From contig NZ_MSCN01000001.1 of the NCBI RefSeq assembly GCF_002954685.1, forward strand, positions 1,021,600-1,085,599: DNA of 64,000 nucleotides, read 5' to 3'. A model generated the notes under the pieces. The model was not told the origin of the DNA. It searched no databases and saw only the letters and a list, made by a program, of their open reading frames with translations. The position numbers and the translations under genes were made by a program. Below, in pieces: positions 18,047 through 25,803 of the stretch. Source of the DNA: Polaribacter porphyrae (GTDB lineage: Bacteria; Bacteroidota; Bacteroidia; Flavobacteriales; Flavobacteriaceae). Every line of letters starts with the position of its first letter. Positions within the stretch are counted from its first letter, which is position 1.

Positions 18047-18787
18047 ATGATAAAAACTTACGAAAATACTTTAAGAAAAATCATTGTTGATATTCTTGGT
18101 GCTTCTGATAATAGCGATTATAAAATACCAGAAGAAATAAAAGAAAAATGGTTAGAAAAAAGAAAATTTGAAAAAGAAAAAAATGATGGTTTTCTCTTTG
18201 AAAAAAGAATCATTTATTATTCTGATTTTTTAGATTTAAAAACTATAATTATCAAAAATTGGGACAAATTTGAACCTATTTTTAAAAACAAGAATCGTTT
18301 TTTAGTTTTTTTCGAGGAAATTAATCAATATAAAAATAGTATAAATCAAAGCAGAGCATTAACTAAAAGTCAAGAAGAAATGCTTTCTGGAATCACTACA
18401 GATTTAAAAAATAGTTACACTGTTTACACTAATAAAAACAACAATAGAAACGATTATTTTTTAGCAATTAATACTGTTTCTGATAATTTAGGAACTACTT
18501 GGAACAAATCTGGCGTTAACCAAAAACCAATTCTAAAAGTTGGTGATGAATATGAATTATTAATTGATGCAAATGATCCTAAAGATAGAGATATTGAATA
18601 TGAAATTTATCACTTTGCAGGTACGTTAAGAATACATCAACAAACAAATAGGTTTAACTTTAAAATTAGCGAAGAACTAATTAGTGAAAACACAATGCTC
18701 GTAGTAAAAGTATTCACACCAAAATCTAAATATAAAAACGAAAGCATTTTAAAAATTCATATTACAGTACTACCAGAAATTAGTTAA
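18047..18787 (+). CDS. HEPN-like (Swt1-type) domain protein with degenerate catalytic motif
   Basis: A 246-residue cytoplasmic protein. Residues 1-125 resemble the Swt1-like HEPN domain: an N-terminal helix (LRKIIVDILG), a charged W-containing stretch, YYSDFLDLKTIIIKNWDKF and then EINQYKNSINQSRALT. In active HEPN nucleases the last segment carries RNxxxH; here it reads KNSINQ, with both the arginine and the histidine changed, so RNase activity is doubtful. Residues 150-246 are beta-rich (LKVGDEYELLIDANDP onward) and may form a sandwich domain of unknown use. It is upstream of the esterase-aminopeptidase-ligase set on the same strand but separated by a promoter, so membership is uncertain. The HEPN assignment is from memory of the motif pattern. 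Confidence 0.6.
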   Translation: MIKTYENTLRKIIVDILGASDNSDYKIPEEIKEKWLEKRKFEKEKNDGFLFEKRIIYYSDFLDLKTIIIKNWDKFEPIFKNKNRFLVFFEEINQYKNSINQSRALTKSQEEMLSGITTDLKNSYTVYTNKNNNRNDYFLAINTVSDNLGTTWNKSGVNQKPILKVGDEYELLIDANDPKDRDIEYEIYHFAGTLRIHQQTNRFNFKISEELISENTMLVVKVFTPKSKYKNESILKIHITVLPEIS

Positions 18788-18836
18788 AAACTCTTTTTTA
18801 ATAGAAGTAACTTTTACTGTAAAACTGTTCATTTTC

Positions 18837-18870
18837 TTGTTCATTATCAAGCTTCAAAAATGTATTTTTG
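18837..18870 (+). promoter_or_regulatory. Promoter of the plus-strand esterase-aminopeptidase-ligase set
   Basis: TTG at 18837-18839 and TATTTTTG at 18863-18870 with a 23-base spacer, at the upper limit of the known range. The start of transcription would fall near 18876, about 16 bases before the ATG at 18892. This supports that start over the TTG at 18868, which is part of the -7 box. Confidence 0.5.
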
Positions 18871-18891
18871 CATTTTAAAAATGATGAATTT

Positions 18892-19665
18892 ATGACATTG
18901 ACGGAGTTTGAACCCATTATAGAAACAATAGAAGAAGCCTACGAGATTCCGCATTTGAATGCAACAAGAAAAATTTCTGCAGTTTTACCACACGATTACT
19001 ACCAAAATGATAAAAAATATCCAGTTTTATATTTACAGGATGGTCAGAACTTATTCAATCCTATGGCTGAATATGGAGACTGGGCTATTGACAAATCTCT
19101 AGCTAAACTAGCTGAAAAAGGAGAAGCTGATATCATTATTATCGCCATAAATCACGGAGAAGAACAGAGAATTAGCGAATATTTACCTTATTATCATCCA
19201 CGTTTTGGAAATGGAAAAGGAAAATTTTATGTAGAGTTTTTAATTGAAAAACTTTTACCATACGTAAACAACAAATACAGAACACTTACAGATTTTGACA
19301 ATACAGGAATTGGTGGTAGTTCTATGGGAGGTTTAATAAGCTTGTATGCTGGTTTATCTGCTCCAAGAATCTTTGGAAAGTTGATGATTTTTTCTCCAAG
19401 TCTATGGATTTCTAAAAAGATTTTTGATAATACTAAAAGTTTTATGCCATTAGAAGAAGCAAAAATTTATTTATATGCTGGTGGTAAAGAAAGTCAAGAG
19501 CATTTGCCAAATGCCAAAAAGTTAGGAGGCATTATTAAAGAAAAAATGATAAAAGGATACCATATTGATTTTCATTTTTCAATAAATGAAGAAGGAAATC
19601 ATTCTGAAGTACATTGGCGTAAGGAATTCCCTAAAGCGATTCAATGGTTATTTTACAACAAATAA
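18892..19665 (+). CDS. Alpha/beta-hydrolase esterase (esterase D / enterochelin-esterase-like, PF00756)
   Basis: A 257-residue cytoplasmic hydrolase. YPVLYLQDGQNLF is the characteristic oxyanion-side strand, GIGGSSMGGLISLY carries the nucleophile serine in GxSxG, and the acid and histidine come from the C-terminal half (YLYAGGKES ... GNHSEVHWRKEFP, with the probable catalytic histidine in GNHSE). There is no signal peptide, so the substrate is internal. The stop is immediately followed by the ATG of the M17 aminopeptidase, so the two are translationally coupled. A second esterase of the same superfamily starts the converging operon at 27624. In peptide or amide pathways such enzymes commonly hydrolyse or transfer acyl groups. 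The particular substrate is unknown. Confidence 0.85.
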   Translation: MTLTEFEPIIETIEEAYEIPHLNATRKISAVLPHDYYQNDKKYPVLYLQDGQNLFNPMAEYGDWAIDKSLAKLAEKGEADIIIIAINHGEEQRISEYLPYYHPRFGNGKGKFYVEFLIEKLLPYVNNKYRTLTDFDNTGIGGSSMGGLISLYAGLSAPRIFGKLMIFSPSLWISKKIFDNTKSFMPLEEAKIYLYAGGKESQEHLPNAKKLGGIIKEKMIKGYHIDFHFSINEEGNHSEVHWRKEFPKAIQWLFYNK

Positions 19666-21084
19666 ATGATGATGAAATACACACAAATCAAAAATATAGA
19701 CAGTACTAAAGATTTTATTTTACCTTGTAAAAAAGATGATTTAGCATCAATCCAACAGTTTTTACCCATTACAAAACCAGATTTTGATGGCAGTTTTAAA
19801 ACGCATCAACTGATTTATGGCGAAACTGGAAACCGAATTTATTTAGTTGGTTTGGGTGAGGATAAAAATGCATCACAAATAGAAGCAACTTTCCATAAGT
19901 TTGCTTTTGAAGCTCAAAAATATTGGGATGAAAGTATTCAAGTGTATGCCAACAATTTAGAGGAAACAACTATTCTGAAAATCGGAATTGGTTTGGAAAT
20001 GGCAAACTATAATATTGGTGCGTTTCAATCTGAAAAGAAAGAAAAAAGAAAAACACAAATTTCATTTTCATCAAGTAATGATATCCAAAATATTTTAACA
20101 GAAGGTTATTTCACAGGGCAAACCATCAATAAAATTAAAGCTTTGGTTGATGCTCCACCAAATATTAAAACTCCAGAATATTTAGGAGATTGGGCTAAAA
20201 CCTCATCAAAAAATACAGGTTATAAATGTACAGTTCTCAAAGAAAAACAATTAGAAAAACAAGGTTTTGATGCGGTTTTATCAGTAGGAAAAGGAAGTGT
20301 AAATAAACCTGTTGTTATCATTAACGAATACAAAGCAAAAAATACAGATACTATTGATATTGCTTTAGTTGGTAAAGGAATTACCTTCGATTCTGGAGGA
20401 TTATCTATAAAACCATCCACTAATTTACACTATATGAAAAGTGATATGGGTGGTGCAGCTGTAGTTTTAGGAGTTGTAGAATTGGTGGCAAAGTTAGAAT
20501 TGGAAATCAATATTATTGGGGTTGTAGCTTCTGCAGAAAATGCAGTTGATGCTAATAGTTACAGGCCTGGAGATGTAATTAATTCGTATTCTGGAAAAAC
20601 AATAGAAATTATAGATACTGATGCTGAAGGTCGTTTGGTTTTAGCTGATGGAATTAATTATGTAATCAAAAAATACAACCCAGAATATTTAATTGATCTG
20701 GCAACTTTAACAGGAAGTGTGGTAAGAACTTTAGGATATGCTGCTGCAGGAATGTTTACAAAAAACCAAGAAATGGCAAAAACAATGTCTGATATTGGTT
20801 ATAAAGTTCACGAACGTGTTTGGCAATTGCCACTATTTGAAGACTATGAAGCAGATTTGCAATCTGACGTTGCTGATGTGCGTAATTTCAATGGAAAACC
20901 AATTGAAGGAGCAATAAATGCTGCAAAATTTTTAGAAGTATTTACAGAAAATCACAAAAAATGGATGCATTTAGACATTGCTGGCGTTTCTTTTGGCAGT
21001 TCTCAATTCGCAAAAATGAAAAGTGCATCTGGCTTTGGAATTCAATTAATTACAGAATTCATCAAAGCAAAAGCTAAAAGATAG
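19666..21084 (+). CDS. Leucyl aminopeptidase family protein (M17)
   Basis: A 472-residue cytoplasmic metallo-aminopeptidase. The C-terminal catalytic domain has GKGITFDSGGLSIKPS, MKSDMGGAAVVLG and the signature DTDAEGRLVLADG, which supply the two-metal site (lysine, aspartates and glutamate all present). The N-terminal domain is divergent, as usual for the family. It removes N-terminal residues from peptides, often including Cys-Gly and other dipeptides. The start ATG directly follows the esterase stop at 19665. Three ATGs stand in a row and the first is kept. Its linkage to an esterase and an ATP-grasp ligase suggests a dedicated peptide substrate. That link is inference. Confidence 0.92.
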   Translation: MMMKYTQIKNIDSTKDFILPCKKDDLASIQQFLPITKPDFDGSFKTHQLIYGETGNRIYLVGLGEDKNASQIEATFHKFAFEAQKYWDESIQVYANNLEETTILKIGIGLEMANYNIGAFQSEKKEKRKTQISFSSSNDIQNILTEGYFTGQTINKIKALVDAPPNIKTPEYLGDWAKTSSKNTGYKCTVLKEKQLEKQGFDAVLSVGKGSVNKPVVIINEYKAKNTDTIDIALVGKGITFDSGGLSIKPSTNLHYMKSDMGGAAVVLGVVELVAKLELEINIIGVVASAENAVDANSYRPGDVINSYSGKTIEIIDTDAEGRLVLADGINYVIKKYNPEYLIDLATLTGSVVRTLGYAAAGMFTKNQEMAKTMSDIGYKVHERVWQLPLFEDYEADLQSDVADVRNFNGKPIEGAINAAKFLEVFTENHKKWMHLDIAGVSFGSSQFAKMKSASGFGIQLITEFIKAKAKR

Positions 21085-21186
21085 TTCTAATTTTCGTAAA
21101 TTAAACTCAAATAAAATATCATATTATAAATCAAACTTGTCTTGATTCTTGAATCTAAAACAATGTATGATTCTAAAATAATAACT

Positions 21187-22386
21187 ATGTCTCAAAAACC
21201 AATCAATTTTTTATGCATTTCAACCTATTTTAAAGGCGAAGATTTTTTAAAAAGATGTAAATCTGATGGTAATCATGTTTTTCTTTTAACTAAAAAAGGA
21301 TTAGAAAACGAAAATTGGCCTTGGGAAGCTATAGATGACGTTTTTTATGTTGAAGAATGGAATCAAGAAAATGTAGTCAAAGGAATTGCGTATAAATTCA
21401 GAACGATAAATTTTGAGCATTTTGTAGCTTTAGATGATTTTGATGTAGAAAAAGTTGCACTTTTAAGAGAACATTTTAGAATGCCAGGAATGGGTAGAAC
21501 CACTGCTCATTATTTTAGAGACAAATTGGCAATGCGTTTAAAAGCGAAAGAAGAAGGTGTAAATGTACCTGAATTTACTTCACTTTTTAACAATGATGAT
21601 ATTAATAATTATGCAGATACAATTCCTGCTCCTTGGTTGTTAAAACCTAGAATGGAGGCTTCTGCTACTGGAATTAAAAAAATTCATTCTAAAGATGAGT
21701 TATGGGAAGTTGTAAATAATTTAGGCGATGAAAGAGATAATTATTTGGTAGAAAAATTTGCTCCTGGAGATGTTTTTCATGTAGATGGATTAAATGTAAA
21801 TGGAAAAGTGGTTTTCTCTAGAGCTAGCAAATATTTAGATACACCTTTTGAAGTGGCACATGGAGGAGGAATTTTTAGATCAGCATCATTAGAAATTGGC
21901 TCTAAAATAGAAAAAGATTTACAAAAAGTAAACAAACAAGTTATGAAAGCTTTTGGGATGCAATCTGGTGCTTATCATACCGAATTTATTCAATCTAAAG
22001 CAACAGGAGAATTGTTTTTTTTAGAAACTTCATCTAGAGTTGGTGGTGCTAATTTAGCAGAAATGGTAGAGTATGCTTCTGGTGTAAATCTTTGGGCAGA
22101 ATGGGCATCAGTAGAAAATGCACGAATTAGAAAGCAAACTTATAAATTACCTAAAATTAACAATCAATATGCAGGTATTGTGGTTTCTTTAAGTAGATTT
22201 GAATATCCAGACACTTCTAGTTTTACAGATAAAGAAATCGTTTGGAAAATGCAGAAAGCTTGGCATATTGGATTGATTGTAGTTTCGGATTCTAGTGAAA
22301 AAGTATTGGAATTATTAGACCAATATACGCATAGAATTGGTGAAGAATTTCATGCAAGTTTACCTGCTCCTGATAAGTCTGAATAG
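21187..22386 (+). CDS. ATP-grasp family ligase (third of the cluster)
   Basis: About 399 residues. INFLCISTYFKGEDFLKRCK begins an N-terminal Rossmann-like preATP-grasp domain, a central ATP-grasp fold follows with WLLKPRMEASATGIKK (ATP lysine), YLVEKFAPGDVFHVDG, and FLETSSRVGGANLAEM, which matches the metal-binding E-x-N/S-x-R region. Such enzymes join a carboxylate to an amine through an acyl phosphate. Possible starts are 21163 and 21187; the second begins the recognised fold. It follows the M17 aminopeptidase by about 100 bases and ends 146 bases from the end of a converging ligase operon, with a palindromic element in the gap. The substrate is unknown. Confidence 0.82.
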   Translation: MSQKPINFLCISTYFKGEDFLKRCKSDGNHVFLLTKKGLENENWPWEAIDDVFYVEEWNQENVVKGIAYKFRTINFEHFVALDDFDVEKVALLREHFRMPGMGRTTAHYFRDKLAMRLKAKEEGVNVPEFTSLFNNDDINNYADTIPAPWLLKPRMEASATGIKKIHSKDELWEVVNNLGDERDNYLVEKFAPGDVFHVDGLNVNGKVVFSRASKYLDTPFEVAHGGGIFRSASLEIGSKIEKDLQKVNKQVMKAFGMQSGAYHTEFIQSKATGELFFLETSSRVGGANLAEMVEYASGVNLWAEWASVENARIRKQTYKLPKINNQYAGIVVSLSRFEYPDTSSFTDKEIVWKMQKAWHIGLIVVSDSSEKVLELLDQYTHRIGEEFHASLPAPDKSE

Positions 22387-22401
22387 TTTATTTAACTAAC
22401 A

Positions 22402-22482
22402 TTTGTCACGCTGTAAGCGTATCATAAACTGTTTTTATTATTTAATATCAATATTACTCCTAGATCCTTTTAGGATGACAAA
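22402..22482. repeat. TGTCA/TGACA-bounded imperfect palindrome (copy 1)
   Basis: TTTGTCA at 22402-22408 and TGACAAA at 22476-22482 are perfect inverted ends. Nested ACGCtgtaaGCGT lies near the left end and ATCC-ttttA-GGAT near the right end. It fills the gap between the two converging ligase genes and could terminate both. The same ends occur in the elements at 25706 and 58103. Confidence 0.65.
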
Positions 22483-22532
22483 CTGAATGAATAAAAAAGA
22501 CCTGTAAGATCTAAATATATTTTTAGTAGCTC

Positions 22533-23735
22533 CTAATTCTCAAAAAAACCAGTAGTTCCTCCTACCCAAATTTTATCTTTGTTATATTTTACGCCAACCA
22601 TTTCTCCTTTACTTAAACGAATTAAATTGCTTACTATTTCAGTTGTATTGGTTTTAGAATTATGTAATAACATAATTCTTACTTCACATTTTGCAGGTAC
22701 ATCCATTGTTTCTATAATTGGTTCGTAAGCTACTTTTTCTTGTAATAAATAATTAGATTTGTTTGTGATTTCATCTATCATTTTAGGAGTTACGTGAATT
22801 TGAACTCCTGCTCCAGCAAAAGAATACAAAGGTTTTAAAACATAATTTTCTAAATCTTCTGGAATGGTTTCTAATTTGTCTAAATAAAATGATTTTGGCA
22901 CGAATTCGCCTTTTAATAATGGCATTGTGTACTTACTAATTCTATAAAACCAATTTGGGTGTCCTATCCAAGTGACATCAACTTCATCTAAAAAATTAAA
23001 CTCACTTTTTAAATCTGGTCTTTGATGAAGTTCATCAAAAATAATACGATTGTATATTTTTAAAATTTTAATCTCATTGCCTTTATCATCTTTATAAAAA
23101 AGTTCCTTTCCTTTTTTAATTAAATCTGAAATACACAACACTTTAATGCCTAATGCTTTTTCAGTTGCGTAAAAATCGATTGCTGTTGCTTGTTTGTCTG
23201 GCTCTATTTCTAATAGAATTACTTGCTTTGGATTGGTTTTACCAACAATTTCTTGTTGCAACAAATCAATGTAATCTTTAGTTATCATTCCATTAATATG
23301 CTGTGAGTAATTTTCTGGAATTACGTTTCCAAAATGCTCACGATATTTTCTACCTAACAATTCTTGGAAAAAATATAAAGAAGGAAAACCTTGTAATTCA
23401 ATCAGTTTTGGAACTAAATTTCCATCAGTATCTCTACAAATTCCAAAATCCAATTGCATAAATTTCGAAACTTCATCTTCATTAGGCACGATTGTATTTG
23501 GGTCAAAAAAAGCTCCATCAGTTAATTTTTTAAAATCTGGTTGATGAATTACTTCCATAATTTCATCACAGGCTTTTATCAACCTTTCTTTTAAATCTTT
23601 TGGAATAAAAACAGGTGTTTCAGCTATTTTAAATGGTGGCGTGTATTTATAAGTCGAAATAATATCATCTAAAAAAGCTTGATACTTTTCTTCAGAAAAT
23701 TGTTGATTATAAATTTGTCTGTTATTCTGTATCAT
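22533..23735 (-). CDS. ATP-grasp-like protein, glutathionylspermidine-synthase/circularly permuted type (last gene of ligase operon)
   Basis: A 400-residue cytoplasmic protein. It starts MIQNNRQIYNQQFSEEKYQAF. The C-terminal half holds ATP-grasp-like motifs: NYVLKPLYSFAGAGVQIHV (a lysine and a glycine-rich loop), LLQEKVAYEPI, and CEVRIMLLHNS. The N-terminal half has FMQLDFGICRDTDG and LIELQGFPSLYFFQELLG, which look like substrate-binding elements. The placement of motifs resembles the circularly permuted ATP-grasp group. Its start is 6 bases after the stop of the amidotransferase gene, so it is in the same transcript. It would couple a carboxylate to an amine; the substrates are unknown. Confidence 0.72.
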   Translation of the reverse strand: MIQNNRQIYNQQFSEEKYQAFLDDIISTYKYTPPFKIAETPVFIPKDLKERLIKACDEIMEVIHQPDFKKLTDGAFFDPNTIVPNEDEVSKFMQLDFGICRDTDGNLVPKLIELQGFPSLYFFQELLGRKYREHFGNVIPENYSQHINGMITKDYIDLLQQEIVGKTNPKQVILLEIEPDKQATAIDFYATEKALGIKVLCISDLIKKGKELFYKDDKGNEIKILKIYNRIIFDELHQRPDLKSEFNFLDEVDVTWIGHPNWFYRISKYTMPLLKGEFVPKSFYLDKLETIPEDLENYVLKPLYSFAGAGVQIHVTPKMIDEITNKSNYLLQEKVAYEPIIETMDVPAKCEVRIMLLHNSKTNTTEIVSNLIRLSKGEMVGVKYNKDKIWVGGTTGFFEN

Positions 23736-23741
23736 AAAAAA

Positions 23742-24563
23742 TTAAGATAATATTGGTTGATTTACTTTACGAATTGCCAAACTTAAAAAATTAGGTAAAA
23801 TGGTATGATAAGTTCTTACCAATTTATCATCATCATCCATTCTGTCCATCATTTGGTTATATTTTTCTTCTCCAAAACTTTCTATAACTACTTTTTTATT
23901 TTCTTCAAGTTTAAAGAAAGCTTCCATACTAACAGGTTCTGCTTCTGGATGAAATTGTGTACCCACAAACTCACTAGAAAAACGAACAGCCATAATTGCA
24001 CGCTCTAATTCTATGTGCGTTCTAATTTTTTCTAAACTTAAAATTGATGCTCCTTTTTCTTTAAAAACCTTTAATCTTGGCTGTACTAATTGCCAATCTC
24101 TAGAATCTACTGCATAAAAAGGATCGTTTAACCCTTCTAATAAAACATCAACTTTACCTTCTTTGGTTTTATGAATTGGTAAAATACCAAAAGAGGTACT
24201 TTTTCTCAATTTAATTTCGCCTAACTTAAAATAATCACAAATTACCTGAAAAGAATAACAGATAAAAAATACGTGTTTTTTTTCTTCGGAATTTTTATTG
24301 TGATTCCAAAGATTTTGCATTAACTCTAAATATGGTTTTCTCCAAATTCCTTCTTCTAAAGGACTTCCTGGACCTCCACTTGAAATATAAATATCGTAAG
24401 AAGTATCAGGTATTTCTCCTTTTGCTCTTACATCAAAAACAACAAAATTTACTTCACTATCAAAAGTTGTTACAATTTCTCTAATACAACGTAAACCTTG
24501 ATTGGGTTCATTGTTATTCATATCTAAAATGGCAACTTTTACTTTTTCTTTACTCATCAACAT
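23742..24563 (-). CDS. Class I glutamine amidotransferase-like protein
   Basis: A 273-residue protein with the class I GATase fold: VAILDMNNNEPNQGLRC at the N-terminus, SSGGPGSPLEEGIW in the glutamine-pocket region, a cysteine in FFICYSFQ that aligns with the usual GxCxGxQ nucleophile elbow, and GTQFHPEAEP giving His and Glu of the triad. Both elbow glycines are replaced (F and S around I-C-Y), which is unusual. It may supply ammonia to a neighbouring ligase, or hydrolyse gamma-glutamyl compounds, as some GATase-like proteins do. The gene is 5 bases downstream of the GCS2 gene and 6 bases upstream of the ATP-grasp gene. Confidence 0.85.
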   Translation of the reverse strand: MLMSKEKVKVAILDMNNNEPNQGLRCIREIVTTFDSEVNFVVFDVRAKGEIPDTSYDIYISSGGPGSPLEEGIWRKPYLELMQNLWNHNKNSEEKKHVFFICYSFQVICDYFKLGEIKLRKSTSFGILPIHKTKEGKVDVLLEGLNDPFYAVDSRDWQLVQPRLKVFKEKGASILSLEKIRTHIELERAIMAVRFSSEFVGTQFHPEAEPVSMEAFFKLEENKKVVIESFGEEKYNQMMDRMDDDDKLVRTYHTILPNFLSLAIRKVNQPILS

Positions 24564-24568
24564 AAATC

Positions 24569-25663
24569 TTAAACGCCTAAAATAGTTTGTTCTGTAATAA
24601 AATCTACTACTTTAGTTAAATCTCTGGTTTCTTCAAATGCTTTTAATTGTCTGTCTGCTCCTGTACCTCTTTCTAAAATTTTAAAGATAGATTCTACTTC
24701 TTCTCTAGAACCTAAATCATCTAAAACATCATCTACAAAATCTACAAATTCCGCCATTAATAATTTAGTTTCTACTTCTTTCTCTTTTCCAAAATCAATC
24801 ATTTTTCCATCAATTCCATAACGTCCAGCTCTCCATTTATTTTCATTGATTAACGCTCTATGATATACCATAAAATTCATATTTTGAGAACGAAGTTTGT
24901 ATAATTTTGCTACTAAAGCTTGAATTAAAGCAGCTATACAAACAGTTTCATCAACAGTTAAAGGCACATCACAAATACGAACTTCTAATGTTGGAAAAAC
25001 AGGATGAATACGAATATCCCACCAAATTTTCTTTGGATTGTCTATACATTTGGTTTTTACCAAAAGATTTACATAATTTTCATATTGTGCATAATTATCA
25101 AAAATTCCAGGAATTCCTGTTCTAGGAAATTTATCAAAAACTTTAGATCTAAAAGATTTAAAACCAGTATTTCTACCTTCCCAAAATGGTGAGTTTGTAG
25201 ATAATGCATACAAATGTGGCAAAAAATAACGCATGGCATTTACCAAATGTAAAGCCATATTCTTATCTGCAATTCCTACATGAACATGCAAACCAAAAAT
25301 TAAATTTGACCTTGCTGTGTCTTGTAATTCATTTACAATCTCATCATATCTTGGATTTGGAGTAATTAATTGCGTTTCCCATTTAGAAAAAGGGTGTGTA
25401 CCAGCAGCACCAATTTTATAACCTAAATCTCCAGCAATATTAGAAATAGACCTTCGCAAATGCGAAATTTGCTGTCTTGCATCTTGAATGTCTTCACAAA
25501 TGTTTGTGCCAACTTCTACTACAGCTTGATGCATTTCTGCCTTTACTTGGTCGTTTAAAACCTTTGCTGCATTGGTTACAATTTGCTGATCGTGAGAAGT
25601 TAATTCTCTTGTTGCAGGATCAATTACTTGATACTCCTCTTCTATTCCTAATGTAAATTTCAT
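24569..25663 (-). CDS. Carboxylate-amine ligase of the GCS2/YbdK family
   Basis: A 364-residue enzyme of the glutamine-synthetase-like COOH-NH2 ligase superfamily. The N-terminus MKFTLGIEEEYQVID contains the metal-binding EEEY motif. The mid region has FGLHVHVGI, IHPVFPTLEVRICDVP and NKWRAGRYGID, all diagnostic of YbdK-type glutamate-cysteine ligases. This class activates a gamma- or alpha-carboxylate with ATP and adds an amino acid; YbdK itself has only weak glutathione-like activity, so the true product here cannot be read from sequence. It is in the middle of the minus-strand operon, with a 140-base gap upstream that contains a palindromic element. Confidence 0.93.
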   Translation of the reverse strand: MKFTLGIEEEYQVIDPATRELTSHDQQIVTNAAKVLNDQVKAEMHQAVVEVGTNICEDIQDARQQISHLRRSISNIAGDLGYKIGAAGTHPFSKWETQLITPNPRYDEIVNELQDTARSNLIFGLHVHVGIADKNMALHLVNAMRYFLPHLYALSTNSPFWEGRNTGFKSFRSKVFDKFPRTGIPGIFDNYAQYENYVNLLVKTKCIDNPKKIWWDIRIHPVFPTLEVRICDVPLTVDETVCIAALIQALVAKLYKLRSQNMNFMVYHRALINENKWRAGRYGIDGKMIDFGKEKEVETKLLMAEFVDFVDDVLDDLGSREEVESIFKILERGTGADRQLKAFEETRDLTKVVDFITEQTILGV

Positions 25664-25705
25664 AATGGAAAGTTAATAAATAAAGTTTTATAAAGAATTA
25701 TAAAA

Positions 25706-25779
25706 CTGTCATTTAGAATGAAATGGAAAAATCTTTTAAATTGCTACTTAAGATTTTTCGACTTCACTCAAAATGACAG
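25706..25779. repeat. TGTCA/TGACA-bounded imperfect palindrome (copy 2, inside the ligase operon)
   Basis: CTGTCATTT at 25706-25714 and AAATGACAG at 25771-25779 are perfect 9-base inverted ends. An inner perfect 10-base stem GAAAAATCTT/AAGATTTTTC (25726-25735 with 25750-25759) carries a 14-base loop. It lies between the ATP-grasp and GCS2 genes of one operon, so it may modulate the downstream genes as an RNA structure. Confidence 0.75.
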
Positions 25780-25803
25780 AACAAAATATTTTAACTATAA
25801 AAC

